A DNA stretch of 64,000 nucleotides, from the NCBI GenBank assembly GCA_033439685.1, contig JAUEDM010000001.1:5456001-5520000 (forward strand), given 5' to 3'. How positions within the stretch are numbered: the stretch's first letter is position 1; each line of letters begins with the position of its first letter. This DNA is from Apodospora peruviana. Its lineage: Eukaryota > Ascomycota > Sordariomycetes > Sordariales > Lasiosphaeriaceae. The translations under genes were made by a program, and so were the position numbers. The notes beneath the pieces are model-generated. The model did not search any database and was not told the DNA's origin. It worked only from the letters and a program-made list of their open reading frames with translations. Shown in pieces: positions 53,275 through 63,675 of the stretch.

Positions 53275-55103
53275 ATGGAGGAGATCAAGAACGAGAACAC
53301 TAAGGCTGCCAATCAAACTTGGAGAAGAAAACCACGCCAGTTCGCTCCAAAGTCAAGACTAGGCTGTAAGACCTGCAAGTGAGTCTTGATTTTGGTACAT
53401 TGCGGGCTTGACTGTTTTCAAAGACTTAGAAACTGACACTCATCAACCTCGGTCTACCCCACAGGATAAGACGAATAAAATGCGATCTGTCTCGACCCTC
53501 ATGTTTGAAATGCCAGTACACAGGTCGCACCTATGATGGCTATAGTGAAGTGGCCCTCACTCTCAAGACCGAGATTGAACCAAACCATCGTCACAACGAG
53601 AAGGCCAACGCAGCGGAGAACTGGGACGTTTACCACCCTTGCACCACTATCAGTGCGTATCAGCCAAAATCATGGCACACGAAATACACTGACCTCGGTT
53701 TGCCAGATCTCCGGCCCTTAATGATCTTACCAGTGACTGCGCCATCCCAGACAGAGGCGATGTTCTTCTTCGAGTATATCTCTATCAAGCATCTGGATGA
53801 ATACCACCCCTGCGAATCGTGGCGGAAGACTCTCATGCTCTTCTCCCAAACCGTGCCATCAGTGCGGTATGCCGCCATTGCTCTGGCTTTGGCCCACCGG
53901 AACTATCTGGGCCGTGATTCTGTCGACTGTGGGCAACACCAACCGCGATCCTCGAAAGACTGGCTACCGGATCAAGCTGCGTTGCTTAACTATAATCGAG
54001 CCATCCAGCTTCTGCTGAACCAGCAGACCGGTGACAGCTCCGAAACAGCCGCCATCACCCTTTTGGTCTGCTATCTCTTCACCTGCTTTGATCATCTGGC
54101 GGGCAACTACGTGCAAGCAATGAAGCACCTACGCGGAGGCGTGGAGCTCTCACGCGACATCATCCACAAAGCTATACCAGACAACGACAACACATGTGGC
54201 GATGCCAAACTCTCAGGGGTTCGCGTGCTTACTAGCCAGGTTACAAGACAGATTCGCCGTCTCGACTTGCAGGCCGTGACGTTTCTGGTCGACTGGACTC
54301 CCGCCGATATCCAAGAGACACTTATGCCCCAGCTTCCATCCTCCGACATCGCCTTTCGGTCCCTCGACCAAGCCGCCGACCACCTTCAGGTCCTCGTCGC
54401 TCAGGTAATGAGACTGCGCAACACGGATCAGCAAGTGTCAATCGGCAGATAAGACGCCGCCACCGCCACCATGTTCGTCACTTATGGGCATCGTTCTCGG
54501 GCAGTTGGAAACGTGGTCGAGTCTTTTCGAAAACATGCTGTTGCTGCAAGGCAGCTCCAACGAGGGAGATTTCGAAACCTACCGGCTCATATCGCTGCTA
54601 CGCCTACACCATACTATCGCATGGACCTTGCTCAGTGCATACGGACCTGGCAGGGAAATGGAATACGACAGATTTCTACCGCAGTTCCAGCAATGCGTGG
54701 CCTTGGCCGGCGACGTAGCGGCGGCGCACGAGCGGTATTCGGGCTCGTTACAGCCGACTTTTACGCCAGAGATCGGCATCGTCCCCGTGCTTTACATCAT
54801 GGTGAGCAAATGTCGGCATCCTATGCTCCGACGCCAGGTCTTGCGTATCCTGCGGCGACAACTGATACGAGAGGCAGTTTGGGATAGCATCTCTAGTGCC
54901 AGGGTGGCCGAGCGGGTGATGGAGATTGAAGAGGCCGGGACTGTGAAGGGGGCCACAACACAAAGCATGGGACAGATTGCTCTGTGTGGCAGAGGGTCAA
55001 GACCATGTCTTGGATACATGTCGTCTCTGCGGCCAGGTTGGATATCAGATACACATTCTGCGGGCGGGATGGATGGCATAGCGAATCTCTCATGATATGT
55101 TAG
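53275..55103 (+). pseudogene. Zn2Cys6 fungal-type regulator, frameshifted
   Basis: Exon 1 is 53275..53378 and the intron 53379..53464, which splits the Lys codon inside the zinc cluster. The DNA-binding motif reads CKTCKIRRIKCDLSRPSCLKC then GRTYDGY. The sixth zinc ligand, normally Cys in GRxCDGY, is Tyr. The fungal-specific regulatory region follows (MFFFEYISIKHLDEYHP, AALLNYNRAIQLLL, MKHLRGGVELSRDI, LDLQAVTFLVDW). The frame stops at TAA 54450-54452 just after RNTDQQVSIGR. The same protein then continues in another frame as LGQLETWSSLFENMLLL...RLISLLRLHHTIAWTLL...GYAC-like sequence to ~54985. There a TGTG dinucleotide expansion shifts it again, and LWQRVKTMSWIHVVSAARLDIRYTFCGRDGWHSESLMIC ends at TAG 55101-55103. 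Two frameshifts plus the lost Cys point to a pseudogene, although assembly errors could explain the shifts alone. Confidence 0.7.
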
Positions 55104-55187
55104 CACCTACCCAGTTGCCAGCCACGTGCCAGCCAAGCAGAACAGCGGTGGTTAGCATTTTGATTTTACTCGGCGCCCTGACGGGCG

Positions 55188-55450
55188 TCGAAGGTCTCAG
55201 GGTTGTACGATTCGGATGTTAGCTTCCTATATTGATGGTAGAGGCTGCCAGAAAATAGGGGGTGTGGAAGTTTGAAGTTGGGCATATTGAGAACGGCCCA
55301 CATAGCAACTCCATTACCTGACAGGAAAAGACGGGTTCGATTTGGAATCGAGTCCGTTTCTGAACGTCAATGTAGCCCAGCCCTGCGTCGGCTAATAAGA
55401 GCTGCATTAGCGGTGTCCAACCGCTCAGCAATCCTCCCAAGTCATGGGAT
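55188..55450 (-). pseudogene. C-terminal coding relic, source or sister of the CPS intron segment
   Basis: On the minus strand one frame reads LGRIAERLDTANAALISRRRAGLH, a TGA, then RSETDSIPNRTRLFLSGNGVAMWAVLNMPN, KLPHPLFSGSLYHQYRKL and SYNPETFDARQGAE before a TAA near 55152. The frame has at least one internal stop and no convincing start, so it is a remnant. I cannot name the family. Bases 55194-55270 match 58655-58734 of the CPS gene in inverted orientation (75 of 77 aligned bases, one 3-bp gap). Confidence 0.45.
55194..55270 (-). repeat. Inverted copy of the CPS intron 2/exon 3 boundary
   Basis: 77 bp that, read on the minus strand, match 58655-58734 on plus. The match begins at CTTCCACACCCCC and ends at TACAACCCTGAGAC. 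Two substitutions and one 3-bp gap (TTC) separate the copies. See the matching entry. Confidence 0.9.
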
Positions 55451-56401
55451 GACACAAGACGGGAGGCGACAGTCTCATCTATGTATAAGACGCCTTGGCC
55501 AACTGCGAATGATGAAGAGAATTTCAGACGAGGGGTGTGATTGCATGAGGCATTGACCAATGGGATGTTAGTATATTTCAACTTTTTCGACGTCAGCCCT
55601 GGGGGGAAACCGGATGGTGGGGTGCTTGAAGCAAAAACATGCGGGAGGATCGCTGCACCTCGATCCGTGCCAGAACGAGAGACTTGAAGATATCAAGAGG
55701 ATTATTTTTGATGCGCTCTCAGGTACGTGGTGCGCCCAAGGACAGTTTACCACTATCAACTCTGAATCAAGCTGAAAACACACCGTATGGGAGGTATCTG
55801 CTTACTGTATGCATGGTGACGCTCGAGGGGTCGTCGAAGAAAGCTTGTTGGGAGGTGGAACATTGGGGATGGGAGCTCCGTCTGCGCTGGAGAGCAACGG
55901 GGCTGCTCGACGGCAAAATGATCGCTGGTGGGAATCTCAGATCGCGAACTGCCGCCACCATCGACAACCTATAGACAATCAGGAAACATCGTACAGAGTT
56001 ATTATGTACAAACAATGCAGTTGAGGCTCCGCTTCCGCTGTCGGATACGATAGAAACATGGATGGCACGCGGTCCCAAAAATTTAGCAAAATTTTTCGTT
56101 GCGGTTCACTTCCAGGGTTGTCCAGGGTTGTTGAGGGCACTCCGCTTTCTGGAAAAAGAGTCACCGCCTTATCTTATCGCTCCCCACACTGGCCGATCTT
56201 AGCCCAACTATTTTGAGGATTCCCGTCGTCTTCCTTCATCTTTCGTCTGGAAAAAATCATCTATACACAAGAAGACAGGGCGGGTGACTAGAACACATTG
56301 TCAATTGGTGACTACGAGGGATTGGAGTGCCGCCCAAGACTCGCTGAAATCCAGCCCCCTTCTGCCTTCCCTTCTCTCCAAAAAAAATAATATCCGCGAC
56401 A

Positions 56402-59400
56402 ATGTTGTCGACCATGTATAAGGCAGGCCGAGCTCCTGCCCTCCTCCGACATGGTCGACGAGTCCCCGTCCAGCCGCCCCAATTGAGGACTCTGACCTCC
56501 GGTGCTCCCAATTACTTCGTCCAGACGCAGGTCAAGGCCCAAGCTGCCCGATTGACCCAAAAACGCCTGTTCTCCATCTCCGCAGCCCGGGCGAGCGCCG
56601 GCGCAGCGCAACCCGCTCCCGACGCGAAGGCATATCTCCAGAGCGGAGTTATTCGGCCACGAGAGCATGTTGACGTCAAGAAGGTGCTTGTCATTGGAAG
56701 TGGTGGCCTAGCAATTGGCCAGGCTGGAGAGTTTGACTACTCTGGTAGGTCTCGCATCTCGACCCGAGAAGGCGGTGAACAAACTGAGTCACAGGCCAGC
56801 CGGGCAAAGATGGAGGCATGCAGAGCTAACAACAACCTTCCTTATAGGCTCGCAAGCTCTCAAGGCTCTCAAGGAAGCTGGTGTAGCCTCCGTGCTCATC
56901 AATCCCAACATTGCGACCATTCAGACTAACCACGTCCTCGCCGACGAGGTCTATTATCTGCCGGTCACCCCCGAGTACGTCGAGTATGTCATTCAGCGAG
57001 AGAAGCCCGATGGAATTTTCCTCTCCTTCGGTGGGCAGACGGCCCTCAACCTCGGTGTTCAGATGCAGAAGCTGGGGCTCTTTGAGAAATACGGCGTCCG
57101 AGTTCTCGGTACCAGCGTGAAGACGCTGGAGACAAGTGAGGACAGAGACTTGTTCGCCAAGGCGCTTGAGGAGATCGACATTCCTATTGCCAAGTCCATT
57201 GCGGTCAACACGGTCGACGAAGCTTTGGATGCTGCTTCCAAGATTGGATACCCCATCATCGTCCGAGCTGCCTATGCACTGGGAGGTCTTGGCTCTGGTT
57301 TCGCGAACAACGAGGACGAATTGCGCAACATGGCCGCTCGCTCTCTTACCCTTTCTCCCCAGATCTTGGTAGAGAAGTCTCTCAAGGGCTGGAAGGAGGT
57401 CGAGTATGAGGTCGTCCGCGATGCCAACAACAACTGCATCACCGTATGCAACATGGAGAACTTTGATCCCTTGGGAATTCACACCGGAGACTCCATTGTT
57501 GTTGCGCCTAGTCAGACCTTGAGCGATGAGGAGTATCATATGCTCCGGTCTGCTGCCATCAAGATCGTCCGACATTTGGGCGTCGTTGGCGAATGCAACG
57601 TCCAGTATGCCCTGCAGCCGGATGGCCTGGATTACAGGGTTATCGAAGTCAACGCCCGTCTTTCGCGGTCGTCGGCTCTGGCCTCCAAGGCTACCGGTTA
57701 CCCGCTGGCTTACACGGCTGCAAAGATTGGTCTTGGCCACAGCCTGCCCGAGCTTCCCAACGCTGTCACCAAGACCACGACAGCCAACTTCGAACCCTCC
57801 CTCGATTATATTGTCACCAAGATTCCCAGGTGGGATCTGTCCAAGTTCCAGCACGTCAAGCGTGACATTGGTAGCGCGATGAAGTCTGTCGGCGAAGTCA
57901 TGGCTATTGGCCGTACCTTTGAAGAGTCATTCCAAAAAGCTATCAGACAGGTCGATCCCCGATTTGTTGGGTTTCAGGGCGCGCATTTCGAGGATCTGGA
58001 CGCTGAACTCCAGAACCCGACCGACCGCCGGTGGTTGGCTGTGGGCCAAGCGATGCTCCACGAGAACTACACAGTCGATCGCGTGCACGAGCTGACAAAG
58101 ATTGACAAGTGGTTCCTTTACAAGCTGGAAAATATCGTGAACTGCACCAAGGAGCTACAGCAAATTGGAAGCCTGAAAGGTCTGAAGAAAGAGCATGTCC
58201 TGAAGGCCAAGAAGTTGGGCTTCTCTGATAAGCAGATTGCCATGGCTGTTGGAAGCACCGAGGACGAGGTTCGAGCCACCAGACTGCAGTTTGGTATCAG
58301 GCCGTGGGTTAAGAAAATCGATACGCTCGCAGCTGAGTTCCCGGCCGACACCAACTACCTGTATACCACCTACAATGCCTCTACCCACGACATCACATTC
58401 GAAGACAAGGGCACTGTCATCCTCGGCAGCGGCGTCTACCGCATTGGCAGTTCCGTCGAGTTTGACTGGTGTGCTGTGAGCGCCACCCTCGCACTGAGGG
58501 AGATGGGCGAAAAGACCATCATGATTAACGTAAGTATTTAACTTTCCTCAGCTGACTGAAAAATGGAGTGTGCGAGGTCATGAACAAACTTGGTAATGGT
58601 TCTACAACTGGAAAAAGTTGCGAGAACATACCCATTCACGAGCTCGTTCATGATCTTCCACACCCCCTATTTTCTGGCAGCCTCTTCTACCATCAATATA
58701 GGAAGCTAACACCCGAATCGTACAACCCCGAGACGTACAGCACCGATTTTGATACGGCGGACAGATTGTATTTTGAGGAGTTGAGTTACGAGCGTGTGAT
58801 GGACATTTACGAGCTCGAGAACGCGCATGGTGTTGTGGTGTCTGTGGGTGGGCAGCTACCCCAGAATATCGCGCTACGCCTGCAGGAGACAGGTGGGGCC
58901 AACGTTCTTGGCACGGACCCACGTGATATCGATAAGGCTGAGGACAGACAAAAGTTCTCGGAGATTCTCGACAGCATTGGGGTCGACCAGCCTGCATGGA
59001 AGGAACTCACCTCAGTCGAGGCTGCGGAGAAGTTTGCCGATGAGGTGGGCTATCCTGTGCTCGTCCGCCCCAGCTATGTCCTTTCCGGAGCCGCCATGAC
59101 TGTGATTCACAGCCATGAAGATCTCAAGGACAAGCTCGAGGCTGCCAGCAATGTCTCACCGGACCACCCCGTTGTGATTTCCAAGTTCATCGAGGGCGCT
59201 CAGGAGATTGACGTGGATGGCGTTGCCTCCGACGGCAAGTTGATCATCCACGCCATCAGCGAGCACGTCGAGCAGGCCGGTGTCCACTCTGGAGACGCCA
59301 CCTTGGTCCTGCCTCCCGCAAACTTGGAGCCATCCATCATGGAGAGGGTGAAGGAAATTGCCCGGAAGGTTGCTAAGGCCTGGAGAATCACTGGTCCCTT

Positions 59401-60273
59401 CAATATGCAGATCATCAAGGCCGACGATCCCGAGACTGGTGTTCCTGCATTGAAGGTTATCGAGTGCAACCTCCGCGCTTCTCGATCTTTCCCCTTTGTC
59501 AGCAAGGTTTTGGGCATCAACTTCATCGATGTTGCCACCAAAGCCCTTGTTGGCAAGAATGTTCCGGACCCGACCGATCTGATGGCCGTCAAGCGTGACT
59601 ACCTTGCCACCAAGGTACCGCAGTTCTCCTGGACCCGTTTGGCCGGCGCTGACCCCTTCCTTGGAGTCGAGATGGCGTCGACGGGTGAGATGGCTTGCTT
59701 TGGCAAGAACTTGGTTGAGGCGTACTGGACATCGTTGCAGTCCGCTATGAACTTCCGCATGCCTGAGCCGGGCGAGGGCCTCCTGTTCGGTGGACAGCTG
59801 AACAAGAACTGGTTGACCACTGTGGTCGATTACCTCAGCCCGCTTGGCTATAAGCTCTACGCCGCAGACGAGGAGGTCAAGCAGTTCCTCGAGTCAACCG
59901 CTAAGAACAAGATTACCGTCGAGGTAATCGAGTTTCCCAAGGAAGACAAGCGTGCCCTCCGTGAGGTCTTCAAGAAGTACGACATCCGCGGGGTCTTCAA
60001 CCTTGCCCAGGCCCGTGGCAAGACTGTGATGGATGTCGACTATGTCATGCGTCGCAACGCTGTGGACTTTGGTGTGCCCCTGTTCATGGAGCCGCAGGTG
60101 AGTTTTGACTTCAAATATCTCTTTAGAGGTCTAGAACACCTTACTGACTTCTCTTTCCTCAATAGACCGCCATGCTTTTCGCTCAGTGCATGAGCGAGAA
60201 GTTGCCCCGCCCCGAAGGCATTCCCTCAGAGGTCCGCAGGTGGTCCGAGTTCATCGGCGGCAAGCCCCTGTAA
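56402..60273 (+). CDS. CPA2: Carbamoyl-phosphate synthase, arginine-specific large chain, mitochondrial
   Basis: Four exons: 56402..56744, 56848..58529, 58706..60097 and 60166..60273, giving 1174 residues. The first ~75 residues are Arg/Ala/Ser-rich with no early acids, a probable mitochondrial transit peptide. The first synthetase half starts at KKVLVIGSGGLAIGQAGEFDYSG (intron 1 splits that Gly) and continues with NPNIATIQTN, FGGQTALN and VEVNARLSRSSALASKATGYPLA. An oligomerisation region follows. The second half has YNPETYSTDFDTADRLYFEEL, SVGGQLPQN, RPSYVLSGAAM and IECNLRASRSFPFVSKVLG, ending in a short regulatory domain (GVFNLAQARGKTVMDVDYVMRRNAVDFGVPLF). It combines glutamine-derived ammonia, bicarbonate and ATP with the small subunit, feeding arginine synthesis (Neurospora arg-3 counterpart). 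Intron 2 lacks an AG before TACAACCCC; the nearest in-phase AG inserts five residues (LTPES). Confidence 0.93.
58530..58720 (+). other. Anomalous intron 2 of the CPS gene with imported 3' end
   Basis: The donor GTAAGT follows the conserved MIN codons. The exon residues that should come next (YNPET) start at 58721 but are preceded by ...GAATCG, not AG. The only in-phase AG close by is at 58704-58705, giving exon 3 from 58706 with LTPES added. The last 66 bases before 58721 are part of the 77-80 bp segment shared with 55194-55270. At 176-191 bp this intron is longer than almost all others in the window. Confidence 0.75.
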
Positions 60274-61083
60274 ATAGATATTGATAAACCAAAAAGTCAT
60301 GGGTCTGGCATGCGTTTGGCGCGCATGGCAGAGCAAAGTGAGGGCGTTAATTATTTGAGGGTATCGGATGTAAGCGGGAAATTAGGAGTTAATGATCTTT
60401 TCTTTTTCACGTGATTTCCAAAAAGAATTATATGGTTTTGTTCTTTTCTTTTTGGCCATCCTGAAGCGATATATCATCGGGTTTTCTGGAGAACATACAT
60501 ACCCTCTTCCCCAAGCTGGGAGGACCTGATTTAAGTAAATTCTAAGAAAAGAAAATGCTCTTTATCTGCGAATGTGAAGCGAGAGTTACATCTCTATTTA
60601 TCTCGGTTTAGACTACCTCAAATAACTTGGTTCGGAAGAGTTAAATTGGGTCAATTATGCCTTAATTATTGCTTCACTTTGATTTATATAGAATGAACTA
60701 AAGCCAAACCCCATCAAATGGCTGAGCAGCTGAGTTATGACCAGGACGTTGGGTCACAGCCACAGCCCAAGCTACTGCACTAGCCACATCACCAATGTGC
60801 TCGACCTGTGGAACCAGGGCGTCGTCTTCACTGCTGTGAGCCCGCGCCTCCCCTAAACTCCGGGGCATGCTAGCGCAAACTCCCCAACGTTCAAGGCTTT
60901 CTTTGTTCGGTGGACCCACACCGTTGACAACAAACCTCAAGAACTTAAGAAGACAACCAGATGAAACATTGTTCACCATCTCTCGGTACATCCATACAGA
61001 GTTTACGCCGCAGCAGCTATGTGAAGCTCCGTGCGAATTCCACCAGTTGATGCGCCAATCACCAACCCCAACCGCGGCGAGCT
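60274..61083. other. Intergenic region, 0.8 kb
   Basis: 3' flank of the CPS gene and promoter of the DUF1746 gene, both plus. T/A-rich to about 60.7 kb. The minus open frame at 60991..60698 shows no family signal. No gene is supported. Confidence 0.55.
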
Positions 61084-62301
61084 ATGAACAATGATCCCAT
61101 CCCGAGCTTCGCGGCCCGGCAGCAGCGCCCACAGCACAATGATCATGAAGACGACAACGAGCGGCAGCACGACAGCACCACCCAAGATAACAGACGGCGC
61201 GGAGGAATCCACGCGACTGTCGAGGAGGATAATAATAATGACGCAGGCCCCTCTTCGGCACCAGCAGTGGCAGCTGAAGAACCTCGAGACGGCCCGTCAC
61301 GGAAGCAGAAGCGCAAGGACGCCTTGGCCAAGAAGTTGCAGTTTATGACACACCTGCAGAGGAGTCTGGACATGGTCGTCTTTGCGTATATCTGCACTCT
61401 GTATTACATGGAGTACGTTCTGCTCTCCTCCTCCAAGCCTCTAGAGGCCACCGGAAGTCTTTCCATGTCTAACTATAACCCTCTGCTCTCCAGATGCTCC
61501 TTCACGCGCCTTCTTTTGCGCGTCATGCCGCATTACATCTTCATCTCGCCCAAGGATGCGCTGCTCCTGCTACCGGCCCATCGCCCGCACGTCTTCGCCA
61601 TCCTCGCGCCGAACCTACTATGCATACTGTTGCACGTCATATTTTCGCCTCCGCAAGCCGGCGAGGCTACGCGCGGATATCTACACGGCGGCGCGATTAT
61701 AGATTTCGTGGGACAACAACCGTCGACCTCGAAGCTCGGCTTGCTGTTTCTGGATGTGGTCATACTGGCGGTGCAGTGCCTGATGTTGACCGTCCACCAG
61801 GAGCGAGAGAGGCTACGGAAGGCTGTGCTGCCCTCGCTGCGGGCAGTTGGAGCTGCTGTATCAACTGGTGAAGCTACTGCTGCTTCTGTCGATCGCCTGG
61901 AGGAGGGCCCAACGGTGCCCTCAACCCAGGATCAGGATGCAGAGGAACGCGGCGTGTTGAGAGACGAGGAAGGCGCAATCGAACTTCAGCCGCTCCATGG
62001 CGGGAGTATTGGTGGTAATGATAGGGACCCGGATGCGAGCCATGAGAGTAACAGCAGCAGCGGCAACAGGCAGGCGGTTACCTATTCCCACACCGGTGGT
62101 AATGTTGACATGTTGGATGTCTTGCGCTCCGGCAACGCCGTGCTGGGGAATTTCCACGTAGTGCATGCCGTCCGTACGGTCGGGAACGACTATCAGAGGG
62201 CCGCGGCCTACTCCCTTCAGAGTCTCGGTTACACGGCGAGTCTCGCCGCCGCAATAGCTGCAGACAGGAGAGCTAGGATCCAGGGTCAGCAGACGCAATG
62301 A
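61084..62301 (+). CDS. DUF1746 membrane protein, probable Dsc E3 ligase complex subunit
   Basis: Exons 61084..61412 and 61494..62301, giving 378 residues. The N-terminal ~75 residues are polar (Asp/Asn/Gln/Arg) and disordered. The DUF1746 core follows: KKLQFMTHLQRSLDMVVFAYICTLYYMECSFTRLLLRV (intron inside the Glu codon), then PHVFAILAPNLLCILLHVIFSPP and LGLLFLDVVILAVQCLMLTVHQERERL. These make about three membrane helices. The C-terminal half is acidic and ends with a helical segment, YSLQSLGYTASLAAAIAADRRA. In other ascomycetes this domain is in the Golgi Dsc ubiquitin-ligase complex that activates SREBP and degrades orphan membrane proteins; membership here is inferred from the domain. The 81-bp intron contains no in-frame stop, so a retained form would add 27 residues between helices. 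Confidence 0.82.
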   Translation: MNNDPIPSFAARQQRPQHNDHEDDNERQHDSTTQDNRRRGGIHATVEEDNNNDAGPSSAPAVAAEEPRDGPSRKQKRKDALAKKLQFMTHLQRSLDMVVFAYICTLYYMEYVLLSSSKPLEATGSLSMSNYNPLLSRCSFTRLLLRVMPHYIFISPKDALLLLPAHRPHVFAILAPNLLCILLHVIFSPPQAGEATRGYLHGGAIIDFVGQQPSTSKLGLLFLDVVILAVQCLMLTVHQERERLRKAVLPSLRAVGAAVSTGEATAASVDRLEEGPTVPSTQDQDAEERGVLRDEEGAIELQPLHGGSIGGNDRDPDASHESNSSSGNRQAVTYSHTGGNVDMLDVLRSGNAVLGNFHVVHAVRTVGNDYQRAAAYSLQSLGYTASLAAAIAADRRARIQGQQTQ

Positions 62302-62448
62302 TATTCAAAAGCATTATTACCGCGGTTCAGTAGATGATTCCGTCCTAGAGCTCGATCAGTACCCATGACCAATATTTCTAATCACCAGCGCAGATACCCA
62401 ATATAGAGATTTTAGCGGTCTTAACAAGCAGCGTTTATTTTGACTTCG

Positions 62449-63675
62449 TTATGCTACTTTCCTTCCTACGTTGCCAACTCCAGTGCCCTTCACAGAGATT
62501 ACCAAGTCACTCGTGTCGTCGTCGTCATCGTCGACGTCTCGTATTCCCCAACTACTGGCGCCGAACGTTTTCAGATCTCGCGCCAATCCTATCGTCTCTT
62601 CCCTACCCATCACTTCTCTCCCTATCCTTAGTCGGCCGACGTCCTCAGAACCCATCGCCATGAGCGTGAGCACCGTCGACGACGAAGCGGCGGTCACGCA
62701 GCCCCCTTGCGCAATGATCTCTAGTAACTGATGCGCGCACCGCATCCCAATGTCCTCGGGCACCACACCTCCCTCCGGCGGCGCCACCGCGTCGGCCGCA
62801 TACAGAACCCCGTCGGCGCTCGACTCGGCAACCAAGCTGAGACCAAATCCGATACCGATCTTCTTCTTTGTCGCCGCGCCCTTGTCCCCGATCAAAGGCG
62901 CGGGGTCGTACTGCGCTGCCACGTGTATGTCCGACACAAGCGGGTTGAGCACGCCGCGCGCCGCCGTGATCATGCGAGCGTTGTGGCTGGCGGACACTCC
63001 TGTGCAGTAGGCGACGCCGCGGACGCGCCGTATCCTGCCGGGGCGGCGGTTGAGGTGGAGGGTTTTTGGCAGGCGGACCTGGCTGGCGAAGCGCAGCTCG
63101 ACGACGCCGCCGCCGCCTCGGCCGCCGGGGCCGGCACATGAGCGCGACAGGACGCGCAGTTCGATGCGCGCGGGCGGGATGCCGAAGAGGCCGTACAGTG
63201 GTAGGATGGCGGTGCGGAAGGTGTCGACCGAGATGTCGCCTGTGCCGTGGGTGGCCGAGGTGATTACGCCGGGGCCAGAGAAGCGCACGTTCATGTGGGC
63301 TTTTGAGAAAGGCGCCAACAGGGCGAGCGGGAGGAGGAAGTAGGTGACGCCGCGGTTGCAGTTGGCAGGGAGGGTGTGGTCGATGACGTCGCCGACGGAC
63401 GAGGCGCCGGCGCCGGGGACGGTGCCGGTGATAAGGCCCGGCTGGTAGGTGATGGTTGTGCCGCTGTACGAGACATCGATGACGCTGCCGTTGGTGACGG
63501 CCTCGAGGAGGCGGAGGAAGGAGATCTCGTGCGGCGCAAGGCCGGGGTGGGTCACCGACGAGCTTCGGATCTTGGAGATGTGAATTGGCCGCCCTGTGAG
63601 CGTCGAGAGGACGAGTCGCTGCGCAAAGGCACGGTGGCCGGTGAAGCGCAGAAATTCCGGTTTGGCGCCCAACAT
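62449..63675 (-). CDS. RCL1: RNA 3'-phosphate cyclase-like protein Rcl1
   Basis: A single exon of 408 residues from ATG 63675 (MLGAKPEFLRFTGHRAFAQRLVLSTLTGRPI). The frame is open 93 codons further upstream, but the conserved family start is at this Met. Family features in order are HPGLAPHEISFLRLLEAVTNGS, TTITYQPGLITG, CNRGVTYFLLPLALLAPFSKAHMNVRFSG, GPGGRGGGGVVELR, RIRRVRGVAYCTGVSASHNARMI, GFGLSLVAESS and VPEDIGMRCAHQLLEIIAQGGCV. The length fits Rcl1 rather than the catalytic RtcA cyclases. Rcl1 binds Bms1 in the nucleolar small-subunit processome and is needed for pre-rRNA cleavage at A2 in yeast. The Asp-rich tail (DVDDDDDDTSD) near the C-terminus is common in fungal versions. It is convergent with the DUF1746 gene, with 147 bp between the stops. 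Confidence 0.93.
   Translation of the reverse strand: MLGAKPEFLRFTGHRAFAQRLVLSTLTGRPIHISKIRSSSVTHPGLAPHEISFLRLLEAVTNGSVIDVSYSGTTITYQPGLITGTVPGAGASSVGDVIDHTLPANCNRGVTYFLLPLALLAPFSKAHMNVRFSGPGVITSATHGTGDISVDTFRTAILPLYGLFGIPPARIELRVLSRSCAGPGGRGGGGVVELRFASQVRLPKTLHLNRRPGRIRRVRGVAYCTGVSASHNARMITAARGVLNPLVSDIHVAAQYDPAPLIGDKGAATKKKIGIGFGLSLVAESSADGVLYAADAVAPPEGGVVPEDIGMRCAHQLLEIIAQGGCVTAASSSTVLTLMAMGSEDVGRLRIGREVMGREETIGLARDLKTFGASSWGIRDVDDDDDDTSDLVISVKGTGVGNVGRKVA

Larger units (their letters stand above)
55104..56401. other. Intergenic region, 1.3 kb, with a coding relic
   Basis: Between the regulator relic and the CPS gene. It contains the minus-strand relic at 55188-55450 (separate entry). The right half (about 56.1-56.4 kb) is the CPS promoter and leader, with a tandem TCCAGGGTTG at about 56111-56130. 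No intact gene is supported. Confidence 0.55.

Noticed and set aside
54402..54455. A very short intron to explain the first frameshift in the Zn2Cys6 regulator
   Set aside because: The phase-compatible GT-AG pair would be only ~31 nt, below the size of functional fungal introns, and would remove conserved residues.
55639..56078. Short frames on both strands upstream of the CPS gene
   Set aside because: No consistent codon bias, splice signals or motif; treated as spacer.
56826..57854. 342-codon minus frame inside the CPS gene
   Set aside because: Antisense of a highly conserved synthetase domain; no family signal of its own.
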